From: Yersinia massiliensis
Lineage (GTDB): Bacteria > Pseudomonadota > Gammaproteobacteria > Enterobacterales > Enterobacteriaceae
Length of the DNA stretch: 64,000 nt
Assembly: GCF_003048255.1 (NCBI RefSeq)
Contig: NZ_CP028487.1
Coordinates: 4,898,001 to 4,962,000, forward strand
Direction: 5' to 3'
Below are positions 44,227-57,374 of this stretch, one piece after another (the stretch's first letter is position 1; every line of letters starts with the position of its first letter). The notes under the pieces are model-generated. The model ran no database searches and was not told where the DNA came from. It saw nothing but the letters and a program-made list of their open reading frames with translations. A program made the position numbers and the translations under genes.

Positions 44227-44263
44227 AAAAAAACCCGCTACAGCTTATTCAGCAATAGCAGGT
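44227..44263 (-). terminator. Probable asnA terminator
   Basis: On the minus strand CCTGCTA and TAGCGGG pair (one G-T pair) across a 15-base loop and are followed by seven T. It lies about 70 bp beyond the asnA stop. Confidence 0.75.
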
Positions 44264-44285
44264 CTAAGGAGATAATATCCCTAAA

Positions 44286-44326
44286 ATACTTGACGTTGCA
44301 GCTAACCCCGTTGCTACGCCAAGTAT
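44286..44326. repeat. ERIC-end remnant
   Basis: ATACTTG...CAAGTAT are terminal complements, and the enclosed GACGTTGCAGCTAA resembles the outer part of Yersinia ERIC elements. The ERIC core is absent, so this looks like an internally deleted copy. Confidence 0.5.
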
Positions 44327-44334
44327 GAAGCGTA

Positions 44335-45327
44335 TTACAGCAGGCCAGCAACTTTCTCGCTAATCTCAGGCCCCCACACACCACATTGAACTTGACCAAT
44401 GTGTTGTTGTTGCAGCAATAACATCACTAAACGGGATTGGCCAATACCGCCACCGATGGTTTGTGGCATTTCCCCCTTGAGCAGTGATTGGTGCCATTCC
44501 AGTTTTAAACGATCTTCATCAGCCGTAAGGGCGAGTTGGCGTTTAAGTGCCTCAGCATCGACGCGAATCCCCATGGACGAAATTTCGAAAGCATCTTCCA
44601 GCACAGGGTTCCAGACAATGATGTCACCGTTTAAGCCAGCAAAACCTTCCGCGCTAGGCGACGTCCAGTCATCATAATCTGGTGCACGCACATCATGGGA
44701 TTGACCATCGGCTAACTTGCCACCGATACCGATGAGGAAGACGGCACCCAACTCTTTAGCGATGGCACGTTCACGGCCTTTCGCATCCAAATCAGGGAAG
44801 CGAGAACGCAGGGTTTCGCTATGCACAAAATGAATCTGCTCTGGCAAGAATGGTTTGATACCAAATTCAGCGCTAGCAGCAGCTTCCGTTTCTTTTATGG
44901 CGGTATAAATCTTGTTAACGGTGGATTTCAGGTAGGCCAGGTTACGTTCACCATCCCCCATGACACGCTCCCAATCCCACTGATCAACATACACAGAATG
45001 AATAGCACTCAGGCGATCTTCATCAGGACGCAATGCTTTCATATGGGTATACAGACCTTGATCAGCGCCAAAATCAAAACGCCCTAAGGTTTTACGTTTC
45101 CACTTCGCCAATGAATGAACCACTTCAAAAGTAGCATCTGGTAAGGTTTTCACTTTGACCTGAACGGCTTTTTCAGAACCAGAAAGGTTATCTTGAGTAC
45201 CATCGCCCACGCGGCTCAGAATGGGTGCCTGAACCTCAATCAGACCCAATTGCTGTTCCAATTGGCGAGAAAAGAAGGATTTTACGAAGCTGATTTGTTG
45301 TTGTTTTTGGATAAATTGTTTTTTCAT
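44335..45327 (-). CDS. asnA: Aspartate-ammonia ligase (asparagine synthetase A)
   Basis: AsnA makes asparagine from aspartate, ammonia and ATP and is related to class II aminoacyl-tRNA synthetases. The ATG at 45327 gives 330 residues, the E. coli length; twelve upstream in-frame codons lack homology. Conserved blocks include [36 protein letters not shown] and [13 protein letters not shown]. It is divergent from asnC, its activator, as in E. coli. Confidence 0.98.
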   Translation of the reverse strand: MKKQFIQKQQQISFVKSFFSRQLEQQLGLIEVQAPILSRVGDGTQDNLSGSEKAVQVKVKTLPDATFEVVHSLAKWKRKTLGRFDFGADQGLYTHMKALRPDEDRLSAIHSVYVDQWDWERVMGDGERNLAYLKSTVNKIYTAIKETEAAASAEFGIKPFLPEQIHFVHSETLRSRFPDLDAKGRERAIAKELGAVFLIGIGGKLADGQSHDVRAPDYDDWTSPSAEGFAGLNGDIIVWNPVLEDAFEISSMGIRVDAEALKRQLALTADEDRLKLEWHQSLLKGEMPQTIGGGIGQSRLVMLLLQQQHIGQVQCGVWGPEISEKVAGLL

Positions 45328-45510
45328 TGCCGTCTTCTCAATTCGTGGTTGCGTGTTATGCAAATTTGGTTATGCCGTTTGGCTTGTCATCGATTAAGCA
45401 ACAGAATGAGTATTAAATTCAATATCCAATAATAAATATTACCATTACAGTTTTAATCATTCATTTTTTTAGCGCTATAATTGAATATTCAATAAAAAAA
45501 GGGGGCTATT

Positions 45511-45972
45511 ATGGGCGAAATTTATCAGATCGATAATCTCGATCGCGGCATCCTCAACGCATTAATGGAAAATGCACGTACACCCTATGCTGAATTAGCA
45601 AAAAATTTTGGTGTCAGTCCTGGCACCATTCATGTACGAGTAGAGAAAATGCGTCAGGCAGGCATCATCACCGGGGCTTGCGTGCATGTAAATCCAAAGA
45701 AACTGGGTTATGACGTGTGCTGTTTTATCGGGATTATTTTAAAAAGTGCCAAGGATTACCCTTCAGCACTGAAAAAACTAGAAAGTTTAGAAGAAGTGAC
45801 TGAGGCTTATTACACAACAGGGCATTACAGCATCTTTATCAAAGTGATGTGTAAATCAATCGACGCCCTTCAACAAGTACTTATCAACAAGATCCAGACG
45901 ATTGATGAGATCCAATCTACAGAGACACTCATTTCCCTGCAAAACCCCATCATGCGGACCATCGTGCCGTAA
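45511..45972 (+). CDS. asnC: Transcriptional regulator AsnC
   Basis: AsnC is an Lrp-family regulator that activates asnA and responds to asparagine. The N-terminal HTH is YAELAKNFGVSPGTIHVRVEKM and the C-terminal RAM ligand domain follows (about 70-150). The 153 residues match the family. AAAGGGGG lies before the ATG. It is divergent from asnA, with a 183-bp shared control region, and lies upstream of mioC towards oriC. Confidence 0.97.
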   Translation: MGEIYQIDNLDRGILNALMENARTPYAELAKNFGVSPGTIHVRVEKMRQAGIITGACVHVNPKKLGYDVCCFIGIILKSAKDYPSALKKLESLEEVTEAYYTTGHYSIFIKVMCKSIDALQQVLINKIQTIDEIQSTETLISLQNPIMRTIVP

Positions 45973-45994
45973 TCCAATCATAACTATACCCACA

Positions 45995-46003
45995 TTATCC
46001 ACA
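45995..46003 (+). promoter_or_regulatory. DnaA box in the mioC promoter region
   Basis: TTATCCACA is a perfect DnaA 9-mer between asnC and mioC. In E. coli DnaA represses mioC transcription from an equivalent box, limiting transcription into oriC. Confidence 0.8.
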
Positions 46004-46063
46004 GGTAGATCCCAGCTGATTCACAGCGTACAATACCGGCTCATTACTTCGGTTGGGTTCTAT

Positions 46064-46504
46064 ATGGCTGACATTACCTTGATCAGTGGCAGTACGCTTG
46101 GCAGTGCGGAATACGTTGCTGAACATTTAGCTGAGAAATTAGAAGAGGCGGGTTTCACAACAGAAACGCTTCATGGTCCAGAATTAGATGAACTCACGCT
46201 CAGTGGTATGTGGCTGATTGTCACATCAACCCATGGCGCAGGTGATCTACCCGATAACCTACAACCATTATTAGAACAAATCGAACAACAGAAGCCGGAT
46301 TTGTCTCAGGTCAGTTTTGGTGCAGTTGGTTTGGGCAGTTCAGAATATGACACTTTCTGCGGTGCCATAAGACGATTGGATCAACAGTTGATCGTTCAGG
46401 GAGCAAAAAGGTTGGGTGATATTTTAGAAATTGACGTCATTCAACACGAAATTCCTGAGGATCCAGCTGAGGTATGGGTTAAAAATTGGATTAATTTGCT
46501 CTAA
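46064..46504 (+). CDS. mioC: Flavodoxin-like protein MioC
   Basis: MioC is a small FMN-binding flavodoxin-type protein linked to biotin synthase activity in E. coli. The FMN phosphate loop reads SGSTLGSAEYVAE (near residues 8-20), and STHGAGDLPDN and GLGSSEYDTFCGA are the other FMN-contact loops. The ATG at 46064 gives 146 residues; the longer reading from 45902 overlaps asnC. Transcription runs into oriC. Confidence 0.95.
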   Translation: MADITLISGSTLGSAEYVAEHLAEKLEEAGFTTETLHGPELDELTLSGMWLIVTSTHGAGDLPDNLQPLLEQIEQQKPDLSQVSFGAVGLGSSEYDTFCGAIRRLDQQLIVQGAKRLGDILEIDVIQHEIPEDPAEVWVKNWINLL

Positions 46505-46519
46505 TTTGCTTAAAGATCA

Positions 46520-46795
46520 CGCGAACGAATGTGTATAAGTATGCTTAAAAGCAGGGTAAAACCAGTATATATCCACATAACAACCTTGTGACCTCAAAGT
46601 GCCTGTGCATAACAGGCCATTTAGATCCCAGCTTATACGCAATAGGATCACCGATCATTCACAACAATAGATCGTCCTTAATCCTATGATCTTTCATGTG
46701 AATAATCACTTATCCACAGAGGATCATGATCCTAATAAGAGATCTAATAAAGAGATCTTTAAATAAAAAGATCTTCTTTTAATTAAAGGCGATCC
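46520..46795. other. oriC: Chromosomal replication origin oriC
   Basis: The region between mioC and mnmG holds several DnaA boxes: TGTGTATAA (46530-46538), ATATCCACA (46569-46577), TGTGCATAA (46604-46612), TGTGAATAA (46697-46705) and the perfect TTATCCACA (46710-46718, R1). Next to R1 are three AT-rich 13-mer-like repeats, AATAAGAGATC (46734-46744), AATAAAGAGATC (46746-46757) and AAATAAAAAGATC (46761-46773), which form the unwinding element facing mnmG. About a dozen GATC sites are present for Dam and SeqA. Order and polarity match E. coli oriC. Confidence 0.96.
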
Positions 46796-46884
46796 TAAGC
46801 TACTTGGTCGATCGTCTAAACTTGAGTAGAATCCCCCACCCCAGGGCAAACACAGAAATTCGCATAACGGCGAGGTGCAGTACC

Positions 46885-48774
46885 ATGTTTTATCCAGATC
46901 AATTTGACGTCATCATCATTGGTGGTGGCCATGCCGGCACGGAAGCTGCAATGGCAGCGGCACGCATGGGACGTCAGACCTTATTGCTGACGCATAACAT
47001 CGACACACTGGGACAGATGTCTTGTAACCCAGCGATTGGCGGTATCGGTAAGGGACATTTGGTCAAAGAGATCGATGCTCTGGGTGGCTTAATGGCAAAA
47101 GCAACCGACCTCGCCGGGATTCAGTTTAGGATACTAAACGGCAGCAAAGGGCCAGCGGTGCGAGCGACTCGTGCACAAGCAGACCGAGTGCTGTATCGCC
47201 AAGCTGTCCGTACCGCACTAGAAAATCAGCCTAACTTGATGATCTTCCAACAACCTGTAGAAGATCTCATCGTTGAAAATGATCGCGTTGTTGGTGCGGT
47301 CACTAAAATGGGCCTTAAATTCCGTGCTAAAGCGGTTGTCCTCACGGTGGGGACTTTCCTTGATGGCAAAATTCATATTGGGCTAGAAAATTACAGTGGT
47401 GGCCGAGCCGGTGATCCGCCGTCAATCTCACTGTCACAGCGCCTCAGAGAATTACCACTACGTGTTAATCGCCTGAAGACAGGTACGCCGCCACGTATTG
47501 ATGCGCGAACCATCGATTTTAGCCAGCTGACTCCTCAGCTAGGTGATACACCTATTCCCGTATTTTCTTTCCTTGGTCATGCAGAACAGCACCCTGAGCA
47601 GATGGCGTGCCACATCACTTATACCAATGAAAAAACGCATGAAGTGATCCGTAATAATCTCGATCGTAGCCCAATGTATGCAGGGATCATTGAAGGGATC
47701 GGGCCACGTTACTGCCCATCGATCGAAGACAAAGTTATGCGTTTTGCTGATCGTAATTCACATCAGATCTTCCTTGAACCTGAAGGCTTAACGAGTAACG
47801 AGATCTACCCGAATGGTATTTCAACCAGTTTGCCTTTCGATGTTCAAATGCAAATTGTCCGTTCGATGAAAGGGCTAGAAAACGCGCGTATTGTTCGACC
47901 AGGTTATGCCATTGAGTATGATTTCTTTGATCCACGTGATCTGAAACCAACGCTGGAAAGTAAATATATTCAAGGTTTGTTCTTTGCCGGACAAATCAAT
48001 GGAACAACCGGCTATGAAGAAGCAGCGGCTCAAGGGCTGCTTGCTGGGCTTAATGCGGGCCGTTTTGCGAACGATGAAGACGGATGGTCACCTCGTCGTG
48101 ATGAAGCTTACCTTGGCGTGCTGGTGGACGATTTGAGCACCTTAGGCACCAAAGAACCCTATCGCATGTTTACCTCACGTGCAGAATATCGTTTGATGCT
48201 ACGTGAAGATAATGCCGATTTACGCTTAACCGAGATGGGGCGTAAGTTAGGGTTGGTTGACGATGAACGTTGGGCTCACTTTAGCCAGAAAATTGAGCAG
48301 ATCGAAAAAGAGCGTCAGCGCTTGCGTGATATTTGGGTGCATCCTAACTCAGAGAACGTTAATGAGATCAATGCATTATTGAAAGCACCATTGTCAAAAG
48401 AAGCAAACGGTGAAGAATTACTACGTCGTCCTGAAATTGACTACCGCTTGTTGACGACTTTGCCTTCTTTTGGTCCAACGCTAACGGACCCTCAAGCAGC
48501 GGATCAAGTTGAAATTCAAGTAAAATATGAAGGCTATATCGCCCGTCAGCAGGAAGAGATTGAAAAACAGTTACGCAATGAAAATACCTTATTGCCAGCC
48601 GATCTCGATTATCGTCAGGTCTCTGGCTTATCGAATGAAGTCATTGCTAAGCTTAATGATCATAAACCTAACTCGATCGGGCAGGCTTCACGCATTTCTG
48701 GTATCACGCCAGCTGCTATCTCGATTTTGTTAGTCTGGTTAAAAAAACAGGGATTGTTGCGCCGCAGTGCATAA
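46885..48774 (+). CDS. mnmG: tRNA uridine-5-carboxymethylaminomethyl modification enzyme MnmG (GidA)
   Basis: With MnmE, MnmG modifies the wobble uridine of several tRNAs using FAD, NADH and folate. The FAD-binding motif [10 protein letters not shown] lies at residues 13-22, with [14 protein letters not shown] and the C-terminal GidA domain following. The ATG at 46885 follows GAGGTG and gives 629 residues, the E. coli length; the longer reading from 46804 would begin in the origin. A strong terminator follows. Confidence 0.98.
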   Translation: MFYPDQFDVIIIGGGHAGTEAAMAAARMGRQTLLLTHNIDTLGQMSCNPAIGGIGKGHLVKEIDALGGLMAKATDLAGIQFRILNGSKGPAVRATRAQADRVLYRQAVRTALENQPNLMIFQQPVEDLIVENDRVVGAVTKMGLKFRAKAVVLTVGTFLDGKIHIGLENYSGGRAGDPPSISLSQRLRELPLRVNRLKTGTPPRIDARTIDFSQLTPQLGDTPIPVFSFLGHAEQHPEQMACHITYTNEKTHEVIRNNLDRSPMYAGIIEGIGPRYCPSIEDKVMRFADRNSHQIFLEPEGLTSNEIYPNGISTSLPFDVQMQIVRSMKGLENARIVRPGYAIEYDFFDPRDLKPTLESKYIQGLFFAGQINGTTGYEEAAAQGLLAGLNAGRFANDEDGWSPRRDEAYLGVLVDDLSTLGTKEPYRMFTSRAEYRLMLREDNADLRLTEMGRKLGLVDDERWAHFSQKIEQIEKERQRLRDIWVHPNSENVNEINALLKAPLSKEANGEELLRRPEIDYRLLTTLPSFGPTLTDPQAADQVEIQVKYEGYIARQQEEIEKQLRNENTLLPADLDYRQVSGLSNEVIAKLNDHKPNSIGQASRISGITPAAISILLVWLKKQGLLRRSA

Positions 48775-48780
48775 CAATCC

Positions 48781-48830
48781 AATCTGGCTGTATCATGAGA
48801 TAATAATCAGTACAGCCAGATTGTTTTTTG
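48781..48830 (+). terminator. Terminator between mnmG and rsmG
   Basis: AATCTGGCTGTA and TACAGCCAGATT form a 12-bp perfect stem with an 18-base loop, followed by GTTTTTTG. Expression of rsmG should therefore depend on readthrough or on its own promoter. Confidence 0.88.
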
Positions 48831-48934
48831 CCTTATAAGCTAAAACGAACGATACAAACCTTCACCAAGCTCGATTATCATTTCCGTATTGGCCCATTAG
48901 ATGCTGACTGAACGTTTTGTCAGGGGATATTGTT

Positions 48935-49555
48935 GTGTTAAAAAAATTAGATTCACTACTCAACTCGGCAGGTATTGAGTTACCCGATCAGCAAAAATTA
49001 CAGCTGATAGGCTATGTCGAACTGCTGCATAAGTGGAACAAAGCTTATAATCTGACTTCTGTTCGTGATCCGATGCAGATGCTGGTCCGGCATATTTTGG
49101 ACAGTATTGTGGTTAATCCGTACCTACAAGGTCAGCGTTTTATCGATGTAGGGACGGGACCTGGGCTTCCAGGGATCCCTCTAGCCATTGTGCGTCCTAA
49201 TGCTCACTTTACATTGCTTGATAGCTTGGGTAAGCGTGTACGTTTTTTACGACAAGTACAGCATGAACTGGGTTTAAGCAATATCGAACCAGTGCAAAGT
49301 CGGGTTGAAGACTTCGCAGCAGAGCCGCCATTTGACGGTGTGATAAGCCGCGCATTCGCATCGCTACAAGATATGTTGTCTTGGTGTCATCACTTACCTG
49401 GCAAGCCTGAAGGGCGTTTTTATGCACTTAAAGGCGTTAGGCCAGACGATGAATTGTTGACCTTGCCTGAAGGTATCATTCTTGAGTCTGTTGTTCGTTT
49501 GCAGGTGCCTGAGTTAGATGGTGAACGTCATTTGGTCATTCTTAAGTCAAACTAA
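48935..49555 (+). CDS. rsmG: 16S rRNA (guanine-N7)-methyltransferase RsmG (GidB)
   Basis: RsmG methylates G527 of 16S rRNA with S-adenosylmethionine. The SAM-binding motif is [17 protein letters not shown] (near residues 66-82), and VISRAFASL is conserved. The GTG at 48935 (reading VLKKLDSLL) follows AGGGGAT at eight bases and gives 206 residues, close to E. coli (207). The in-frame TTG at 48917 is less likely. Confidence 0.96.
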   Translation: MLKKLDSLLNSAGIELPDQQKLQLIGYVELLHKWNKAYNLTSVRDPMQMLVRHILDSIVVNPYLQGQRFIDVGTGPGLPGIPLAIVRPNAHFTLLDSLGKRVRFLRQVQHELGLSNIEPVQSRVEDFAAEPPFDGVISRAFASLQDMLSWCHHLPGKPEGRFYALKGVRPDDELLTLPEGIILESVVRLQVPELDGERHLVILKSN

Positions 49556-50100
49556 CTTTGCTATTTATCAACAAAAAGTAATAAATTTTTCGCTAACGAC
49601 TGTCGCTTTACCTGACTTATTGTTTTTTCGTTTGATGAGTATTTATTCTTTTACTCTGCTTCTAAATGATTATATTTTACTTTTTGTTTACAAAACCAAC
49701 GGTGGCATCTGTCTTAACTATATCGGAATCGGGTGAATAATAACTTTGGTCATTATTTTTCTGAGAATATGATGTTTTTTATGTATCTGAACTGTTGCAT
49801 GAATCTTATCTGAAATGTCAATGGGACGTTTTTACTAAGTAGACAAATTGTTTGATAATGGTTTTAATTTAACATTATGATTTATAGAAGTTTTTATTCG
49901 CTCTTTTCGTTAAAGACAAAGCGGGTCGTTATGAGCTATAAATTAATTAGTTTTAATTTTTGTGATCCAATACACGCTTTATTGATAATAGTTGGAATCA
50001 TAGGACAATTTAAATGGGGTTATATTCCGAGAGCAATCTTGTGAAAAAAGCCTAAAAGTAAAAAAATTGAATAATTGTTCACCTTTTCGTTACTTATCGA
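49556..50100. other. AT-rich intergenic region before the atp operon
   Basis: About 540 bp with no supported gene. A frame from 49518 overlaps the end of rsmG in another phase and has no recognisable product. The region is markedly AT-rich with many short T-tracts, suggesting curved DNA or nucleoid-protein binding. No repeat or terminator for rsmG stands out. Confidence 0.5.
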
Positions 50101-50128
50101 TTGAATTCGTTTGAGTGGCCCGTATAAT
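50101..50128 (+). promoter_or_regulatory. Probable atp operon promoter
   Basis: TTGAAT, 16 bases, then TATAAT followed by TTGC. The start would be near 50135, about 90 bp before atpI, matching the location of the main E. coli atp promoter. Confidence 0.72.
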
Positions 50129-50222
50129 TTGCACGTTTTTTGCTGCTTGACTCAATGGGGTAAAAAGCAGTTTTATACCCCACTCAGTACACCCTAAGTG
50201 TGGTTCAGAGAGAACAAACGTC

Positions 50223-50606
50223 ATGCCTGTGTCCCTGTACAGTGGGAAAATCGCACGAAAGTTACTGTTGTTGCAGTTAATGACTTTTGTTGTTCTCAGT
50301 GCTGCTTTTGGCTTGAAAAGCCTGGAATGGAGTGTATCTGCTCTGGCAGGTGGGCTGGCAGCATGGTTACCTAATGCCGTATTTATGTTGTTTGCTAGTC
50401 GTCATCAGGCAAAAACAGCAGCTCCGGGTCGTGTTGCATGGTCGTTCGCCATTGGTGAAGGGTTAAAAGTTATCGTGACGATAATTTTGCTGATTGTGGC
50501 GTTAGGGTTGCTTAAAGCAGCATTTGTGCCACTAGGCTTAACCTATTTAGCGGTGCTAATTGTGCAGATATTGGCACCGGCCGTGATAAGCGGCTACCGT
50601 ACTTAA
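50223..50606 (+). CDS. atpI: ATP synthase accessory protein AtpI
   Basis: AtpI assists assembly or stability of the c-ring and is not part of the final enzyme. It has 127 residues and four hydrophobic segments, and aligns with E. coli AtpI (IARKLLLLQLM, APGRVAWSFAIGEGLKV, and the C-terminal VQILAPAVI). It is the first gene of the nine-gene atp operon. Confidence 0.94.
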   Translation: MPVSLYSGKIARKLLLLQLMTFVVLSAAFGLKSLEWSVSALAGGLAAWLPNAVFMLFASRHQAKTAAPGRVAWSFAIGEGLKVIVTIILLIVALGLLKAAFVPLGLTYLAVLIVQILAPAVISGYRT

Positions 50607-51485
<879 letters not shown>

Positions 51486-51516
51486 TTTTCTTATAACACT
51501 ACTGCGTTTTAACTGA

Positions 51517-51774
<258 letters not shown>

Positions 51775-51835
51775 GTAGAGTTTTCTCTACTGTGAAACTA
51801 CACCAAACTATTAACTTTGAAAGAGGCATTGTGCT

Positions 51836-52306
51836 GTGAATCTTAACGCAACAATCCTCGGCCAGGCCATCGCGTTTGTCCTGTTTGTCCTGTTTTGTAT
51901 GAAGTACATATGGCCGCCGATCATGGCTGCCATTGAGAAGCGTCAAAAAGAAATTGCTGACGGTCTCTCTTCTGCAGAGCGTGCCAAAAAAGATTTGGAC
52001 TTAGCGCAAGCCAATGCGACCGACCAACTGAAGAAAGCGAAAGCAGAAGCACAGGTGATCATTGAGCAGGCAAGTAAACGCAAAGCTCAGATCCTTGATG
52101 AAGCTAAAGCAGAAGCTGAACAGGAACGTAACAAAATCGTGGCGCAAGCGCAGGCAGAGATCGACGCCGAACGTAAGCGCGCTCGTGAAGAGTTGCGTAA
52201 GCAAGTCGCGATGTTGGCTATAGCTGGCGCCGAGAAGATCATCGAACGTTCCGTGGATGAAGCTGCTAACAGCGACATCGTTGATAAACTGGTCGCTGAA
52301 CTGTAA
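51836..52306 (+). CDS. atpF: ATP synthase Fo subunit b
   Basis: Subunit b is the peripheral stalk: one N-terminal membrane helix (about 5-25), then a long charged alpha-helical coiled coil ([20 protein letters not shown]). The start is GTG at 51836, as the homologous N-terminus [17 protein letters not shown] shows. The protein has 156 residues, as in E. coli. Confidence 0.98.
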   Translation: MNLNATILGQAIAFVLFVLFCMKYIWPPIMAAIEKRQKEIADGLSSAERAKKDLDLAQANATDQLKKAKAEAQVIIEQASKRKAQILDEAKAEAEQERNKIVAQAQAEIDAERKRAREELRKQVAMLAIAGAEKIIERSVDEAANSDIVDKLVAEL

Positions 52307-52320
52307 GGAGGGAGGGGCTG

Positions 52321-52854
52321 ATGTCTGAATTTGTAACTGTAGCTCGCCCCTACGCCAAAGCAGCTTTTGACTTTGCTGTTGAGCACCAAGCGGTGGATCG
52401 TTGGCAGAATATGCTAGCGTTTACTGCCCAAGTGACTCGCAATGAACAAATCGCTGAATTGCTTTCCGGTGCGGTAGCACCAGAAACAATGTCTAAGACG
52501 TTTATTGCAGTTTGTGGTGATCAGCTCGATGAACCCGCACAGAACTTCATTCGAGTTATGGCGGAGAATGGCCGTTTACTGGTTCTTCCTGAGGTGTTGC
52601 AGCAGTTTATTCAACTGCGTGCCTCGCTGGAGTCAACCGTCGACGTTGAAGTGAGCTCAGCGAGCCCACTGAATGACGAACAGCTGGCTAAAATTGCCGC
52701 TGCGATGGAAAAACGTCTGTCACGCAAAGTTAAGCTGAATTGCAAAATTGATAAGTCTGTAATGGCCGGCGTAGTAATACGTGCAGGCGATATGGTGATA
52801 GATGGCAGCGTTCGCGGTCGTCTAGAACGCCTGGCGGACGTCTTGCAGTCTTAA
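52321..52854 (+). CDS. atpH: ATP synthase F1 subunit delta
   Basis: Subunit delta links the peripheral stalk b to F1. Its 177 residues match E. coli. The N-terminal helical domain ([17 protein letters not shown]) and the conserved C-terminal [18 protein letters not shown] are present. It starts 14 bp after atpF and ends 14 bp before atpA, next to a good ribosome site. Confidence 0.98.
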   Translation: MSEFVTVARPYAKAAFDFAVEHQAVDRWQNMLAFTAQVTRNEQIAELLSGAVAPETMSKTFIAVCGDQLDEPAQNFIRVMAENGRLLVLPEVLQQFIQLRASLESTVDVEVSSASPLNDEQLAKIAAAMEKRLSRKVKLNCKIDKSVMAGVVIRAGDMVIDGSVRGRLERLADVLQS

Positions 52855-52868
52855 GGGGACTGGAGCAT

Positions 52869-54410
52869 ATGCAACTGAATTCCACCGAAATCAGCGAACT
52901 GATCAAGCAGCGCATTGCTCAGTTCAATGTAGTGAGCGAAGCTCACAATGAAGGTACTATTGTTTCCGTCAGTGACGGGATCATCCGCGTACACGGTCTG
53001 GCCGACGTTATGCAGGGCGAGATGATCGCACTGCCAGGCAACCGTTATGCAATCGCACTGAACTTGGAGCGTGACTCCGTTGGTGCAGTCGTTATGGGTC
53101 CGTACGCCGATCTTGCCGAAGGCATGAAGGTTAAATGTACTGGCCGTATCCTAGAAGTTCCAGTCGGTCGTGGCTTGTTGGGTCGCGTCGTCAATACTCT
53201 GGGTGAACCTGTTGATGGTAAAGGTCCGGTAGAAAACGACGGCTTCTCAGCTGTTGAAGCTATCGCACCTGGCGTTATCGAACGTCAGTCCGTTGATGAG
53301 CCTGTCCAGACTGGCTATAAGTCAGTCGATGCCATGATCCCAATTGGTCGTGGTCAGCGTGAATTGATCATCGGTGACCGTCAGACAGGTAAAACTGCAC
53401 TGGCGATTGATGCGATCATCAATCAGCGCGATTCCGGCATCAAGTGTGTGTATGTTGCTATCGGTCAGAAAGCCTCTACAGTTTCCAACGTAGTACGTAA
53501 ACTGGAAGAGCATGGCGCATTGGCTAACACCATTGTGGTTGTTGCGACGGCTTCTGAATCAGCAGCATTACAATACTTGGCACCGTATTCCGGTTGTGCC
53601 ATGGGTGAATACTTCCGTGATCGTGGTGAAGACGCTCTGATTATTTATGACGACCTGTCTAAACAGGCTGTTGCATATCGTCAAATCTCCTTGCTGCTTC
53701 GTCGTCCACCAGGTCGTGAAGCTTATCCTGGCGACGTATTCTATCTCCACTCCCGTTTGCTGGAACGTGCTGCGCGTGTTAACGCTGAATACGTTGAAGC
53801 CTTTACCAAGGGTGAAGTGAAAGGTAAAACCGGTTCTTTGACCGCTCTGCCAATCATTGAAACTCAAGCAGGGGACGTTTCCGCGTTCGTTCCGACCAAC
53901 GTAATTTCGATTACCGATGGTCAGATCTTCTTGGAATCTAGCTTGTTTAACGCCGGTATTCGTCCTGCGGTTAACCCAGGTATCTCCGTATCCCGTGTGG
54001 GTGGTGCAGCGCAAACCAAGATCATGAAAAAACTGTCCGGTGGTATTCGTACCGCTCTGGCACAGTATCGTGAACTTGCTGCGTTCTCCCAGTTCGCATC
54101 CGATTTGGATGATGCAACACGTAAACAGCTGAGCCATGGTCAGAAAGTGACCGAGCTTCTGAAACAGAAACAGTATGCGCCAATGTCTGTCGCGCAGCAG
54201 TCTCTGGTTCTGTTCGCGGCTGAACGTGGTTATCTGGGTGATATCGAGTTGGCGAAGGTAGGTAGCTTTGAAGCTGCGCTGTTGGCATTTGCTGACCGTG
54301 AGCATGCCGAGCTTCTGCAACAAATCAACCAAACTGGCGCGTATAACGATGAGATCGAGGCCAAGCTGAAAGGCATCCTTGATACATTTAAGGCAACCCA
54401 GTCCTGGTAA
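52869..54410 (+). CDS. atpA: ATP synthase F1 subunit alpha
   Basis: Subunit alpha forms the hexameric F1 head with beta and binds non-catalytic nucleotides. The Walker A motif [11 protein letters not shown] lies near residues 169-179. The ATP synthase alpha/beta signature [14 protein letters not shown] is present. The 513 residues equal the E. coli length. Confidence 0.99.
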   Translation: MQLNSTEISELIKQRIAQFNVVSEAHNEGTIVSVSDGIIRVHGLADVMQGEMIALPGNRYAIALNLERDSVGAVVMGPYADLAEGMKVKCTGRILEVPVGRGLLGRVVNTLGEPVDGKGPVENDGFSAVEAIAPGVIERQSVDEPVQTGYKSVDAMIPIGRGQRELIIGDRQTGKTALAIDAIINQRDSGIKCVYVAIGQKASTVSNVVRKLEEHGALANTIVVVATASESAALQYLAPYSGCAMGEYFRDRGEDALIIYDDLSKQAVAYRQISLLLRRPPGREAYPGDVFYLHSRLLERAARVNAEYVEAFTKGEVKGKTGSLTALPIIETQAGDVSAFVPTNVISITDGQIFLESSLFNAGIRPAVNPGISVSRVGGAAQTKIMKKLSGGIRTALAQYRELAAFSQFASDLDDATRKQLSHGQKVTELLKQKQYAPMSVAQQSLVLFAAERGYLGDIELAKVGSFEAALLAFADREHAELLQQINQTGAYNDEIEAKLKGILDTFKATQSW

Positions 54411-54471
54411 CGCTATGCGGCCCTGCTTTTCATTAGGAAAGCAGGCCGTCTGGCAATGAGGAGAAGCAGAA

Positions 54472-55335
54472 ATGGCCGGCGCAAAAGAGATACGTTCCAA
54501 GATCGCCAGCGTGCAAAACACGCAAAAGATCACCAAAGCCATGGAGATGGTCGCCGCCTCCAAAATGCGTAAATCGCAGGAACGCATGGCGGCTAGCCGT
54601 CCTTATGCAGAAACTATGCGTAGTGTGATTGGTCACCTCGCGTTAGGTAATCTGGAATATAAACATCCGTACCTGGAAGAGCGCGACGTTAAGCGTGTTG
54701 GGTATCTGGTGGTTTCTACAGACCGTGGCTTATGCGGTGGTTTGAACATTAACCTGTTCAAAAAACTGTTGTCTGAGATGAAAGGTTGGTCTGAAAAAGG
54801 CGTTGAATGTGATTTAGCGCTGATCGGGTCAAAAGCAGCCTCTTTCTTTGGTTCCGTGGGCGGTAAGATCGTCGCTCAAGTCACTGGCATGGGGGATAAC
54901 CCTTCTCTGTCAGAACTTATCGGGCCGGTGAAAGTGATGTTGCAAGCCTATGACGAAGGTCGTCTGGATAAACTGTATATCGTTAATAACAAGTTTATCA
55001 ATACGATGTCTCAGGAACCACGGATCATGCAGCTACTACCTCTTCCGCCAGCGGAAGACGGTGAGCTGAAAAAGAAATCCTGGGATTATCTGTATGAACC
55101 CGATCCTAAAGCGCTGCTGGATACCCTCCTGCGCCGCTATGTAGAATCGCAAGTTTATCAGGGCGTCGTTGAAAACCTGGCCAGCGAGCAGGCCGCGCGA
55201 ATGGTAGCGATGAAAGCCGCCACCGATAACGGCGGTAGCCTGATCAAAGAGCTGCAGTTGGTTTACAACAAGGCTCGTCAGGCCAGCATCACTCAGGAAC
55301 TCACCGAAATCGTCGGGGGAGCCTCCGCGGTTTAA
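54472..55335 (+). CDS. atpG: ATP synthase F1 subunit gamma
   Basis: Subunit gamma is the rotating central shaft. The long N-terminal helix ([29 protein letters not shown]) and C-terminal helix carrying the signature [14 protein letters not shown] are both intact. The 287 residues match E. coli. It is 61 bp after atpA. Confidence 0.98.
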   Translation: MAGAKEIRSKIASVQNTQKITKAMEMVAASKMRKSQERMAASRPYAETMRSVIGHLALGNLEYKHPYLEERDVKRVGYLVVSTDRGLCGGLNINLFKKLLSEMKGWSEKGVECDLALIGSKAASFFGSVGGKIVAQVTGMGDNPSLSELIGPVKVMLQAYDEGRLDKLYIVNNKFINTMSQEPRIMQLLPLPPAEDGELKKKSWDYLYEPDPKALLDTLLRRYVESQVYQGVVENLASEQAARMVAMKAATDNGGSLIKELQLVYNKARQASITQELTEIVGGASAV

Positions 55336-55403
55336 CCAGGTTATTACCCTAAATAGGTCAGATTGTAGCGTGGCAGTCGATGCTACAGCAGTTTGAAATA
55401 TGA

Positions 55404-56816
<1,413 letters not shown>

Positions 56817-56837
56817 CGCTGTTGACTGGAGGGTGAC

Positions 56838-57260
56838 ATGGCTGCAATGACTTACCATCTGGATGTTGTGAGCGCAGAGAAGAAAATGTTCTCTGGTGTG
56901 GTACAAAAAATTCAGGTGACGGGTAGTGAAGGTGAACTGGGAATTTTCCCTGGTCATGCCCCACTGCTCACTGCCATTAAGCCTGGCATGATACGTATCG
57001 TTAAGCAGTTCGGTGAGGAAGAGTTTATTTATCTTTCTGGCGGCATCCTTGAGGTGCAACCGAGCGTTGTGATCGTATTGGCTGACACTGCTATTCGTGG
57101 GCAGGATTTGGACGAAGCTAAGGCGCTAGAATCTAAGCGCAAAGCAGAAGCCCATATCAGTAACTCTCATGGTGATGTCGACTATGCTCAGGCATCTGCT
57201 GAATTGGCGAAGGCGATTGCGAAATTACGCGTAATCGAGTTGACCAGGAAAGCGATGTAA
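56838..57260 (+). CDS. atpC: ATP synthase F1 subunit epsilon
   Basis: Subunit epsilon couples F1 to the c-ring and restrains ATP hydrolysis. It has an N-terminal beta-sandwich ([19 protein letters not shown]) and a C-terminal helical hairpin ([16 protein letters not shown]). The 140 residues match E. coli. It is the last gene of the operon, followed by a strong terminator. Confidence 0.98.
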   Translation: MAAMTYHLDVVSAEKKMFSGVVQKIQVTGSEGELGIFPGHAPLLTAIKPGMIRIVKQFGEEEFIYLSGGILEVQPSVVIVLADTAIRGQDLDEAKALESKRKAEAHISNSHGDVDYAQASAELAKAIAKLRVIELTRKAM

Positions 57261-57338
57261 TTTTATATCATGCGGTTCGTTAGTGAATTCTAATTGATAA
57301 CGCATTGAATTATAAAATTATTATAGATATGACAATAG

Positions 57339-57374
57339 AATGCCAGTCAGGTTACCTGATTGGCATTTTTTTTA
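57339..57374 (+). terminator. Terminator of the atp operon
   Basis: AATGCCAGTCAGG and CCTGATTGGCATT pair over 13 positions (one wobble) with a three-base loop, followed by a run of eight or more T. It is one of the strongest terminators in the window. Confidence 0.95.

Noticed and set aside
46804..46884. Longer start for mnmG reaching into oriC
   Set aside because: The extra 27 codons have no homology, and the ATG at 46885 has a ribosome site and gives the exact E. coli length.
49518..49736. 72-codon frame overlapping the end of rsmG
   Set aside because: It starts within rsmG in another phase and reads AT-rich intergenic DNA; there is no convincing ribosome site and no recognisable product.
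53568..54587. 339-codon frame antisense to atpA
   Set aside because: It overlaps atpA and the start of atpG in antisense, with no domain and an implausible composition.
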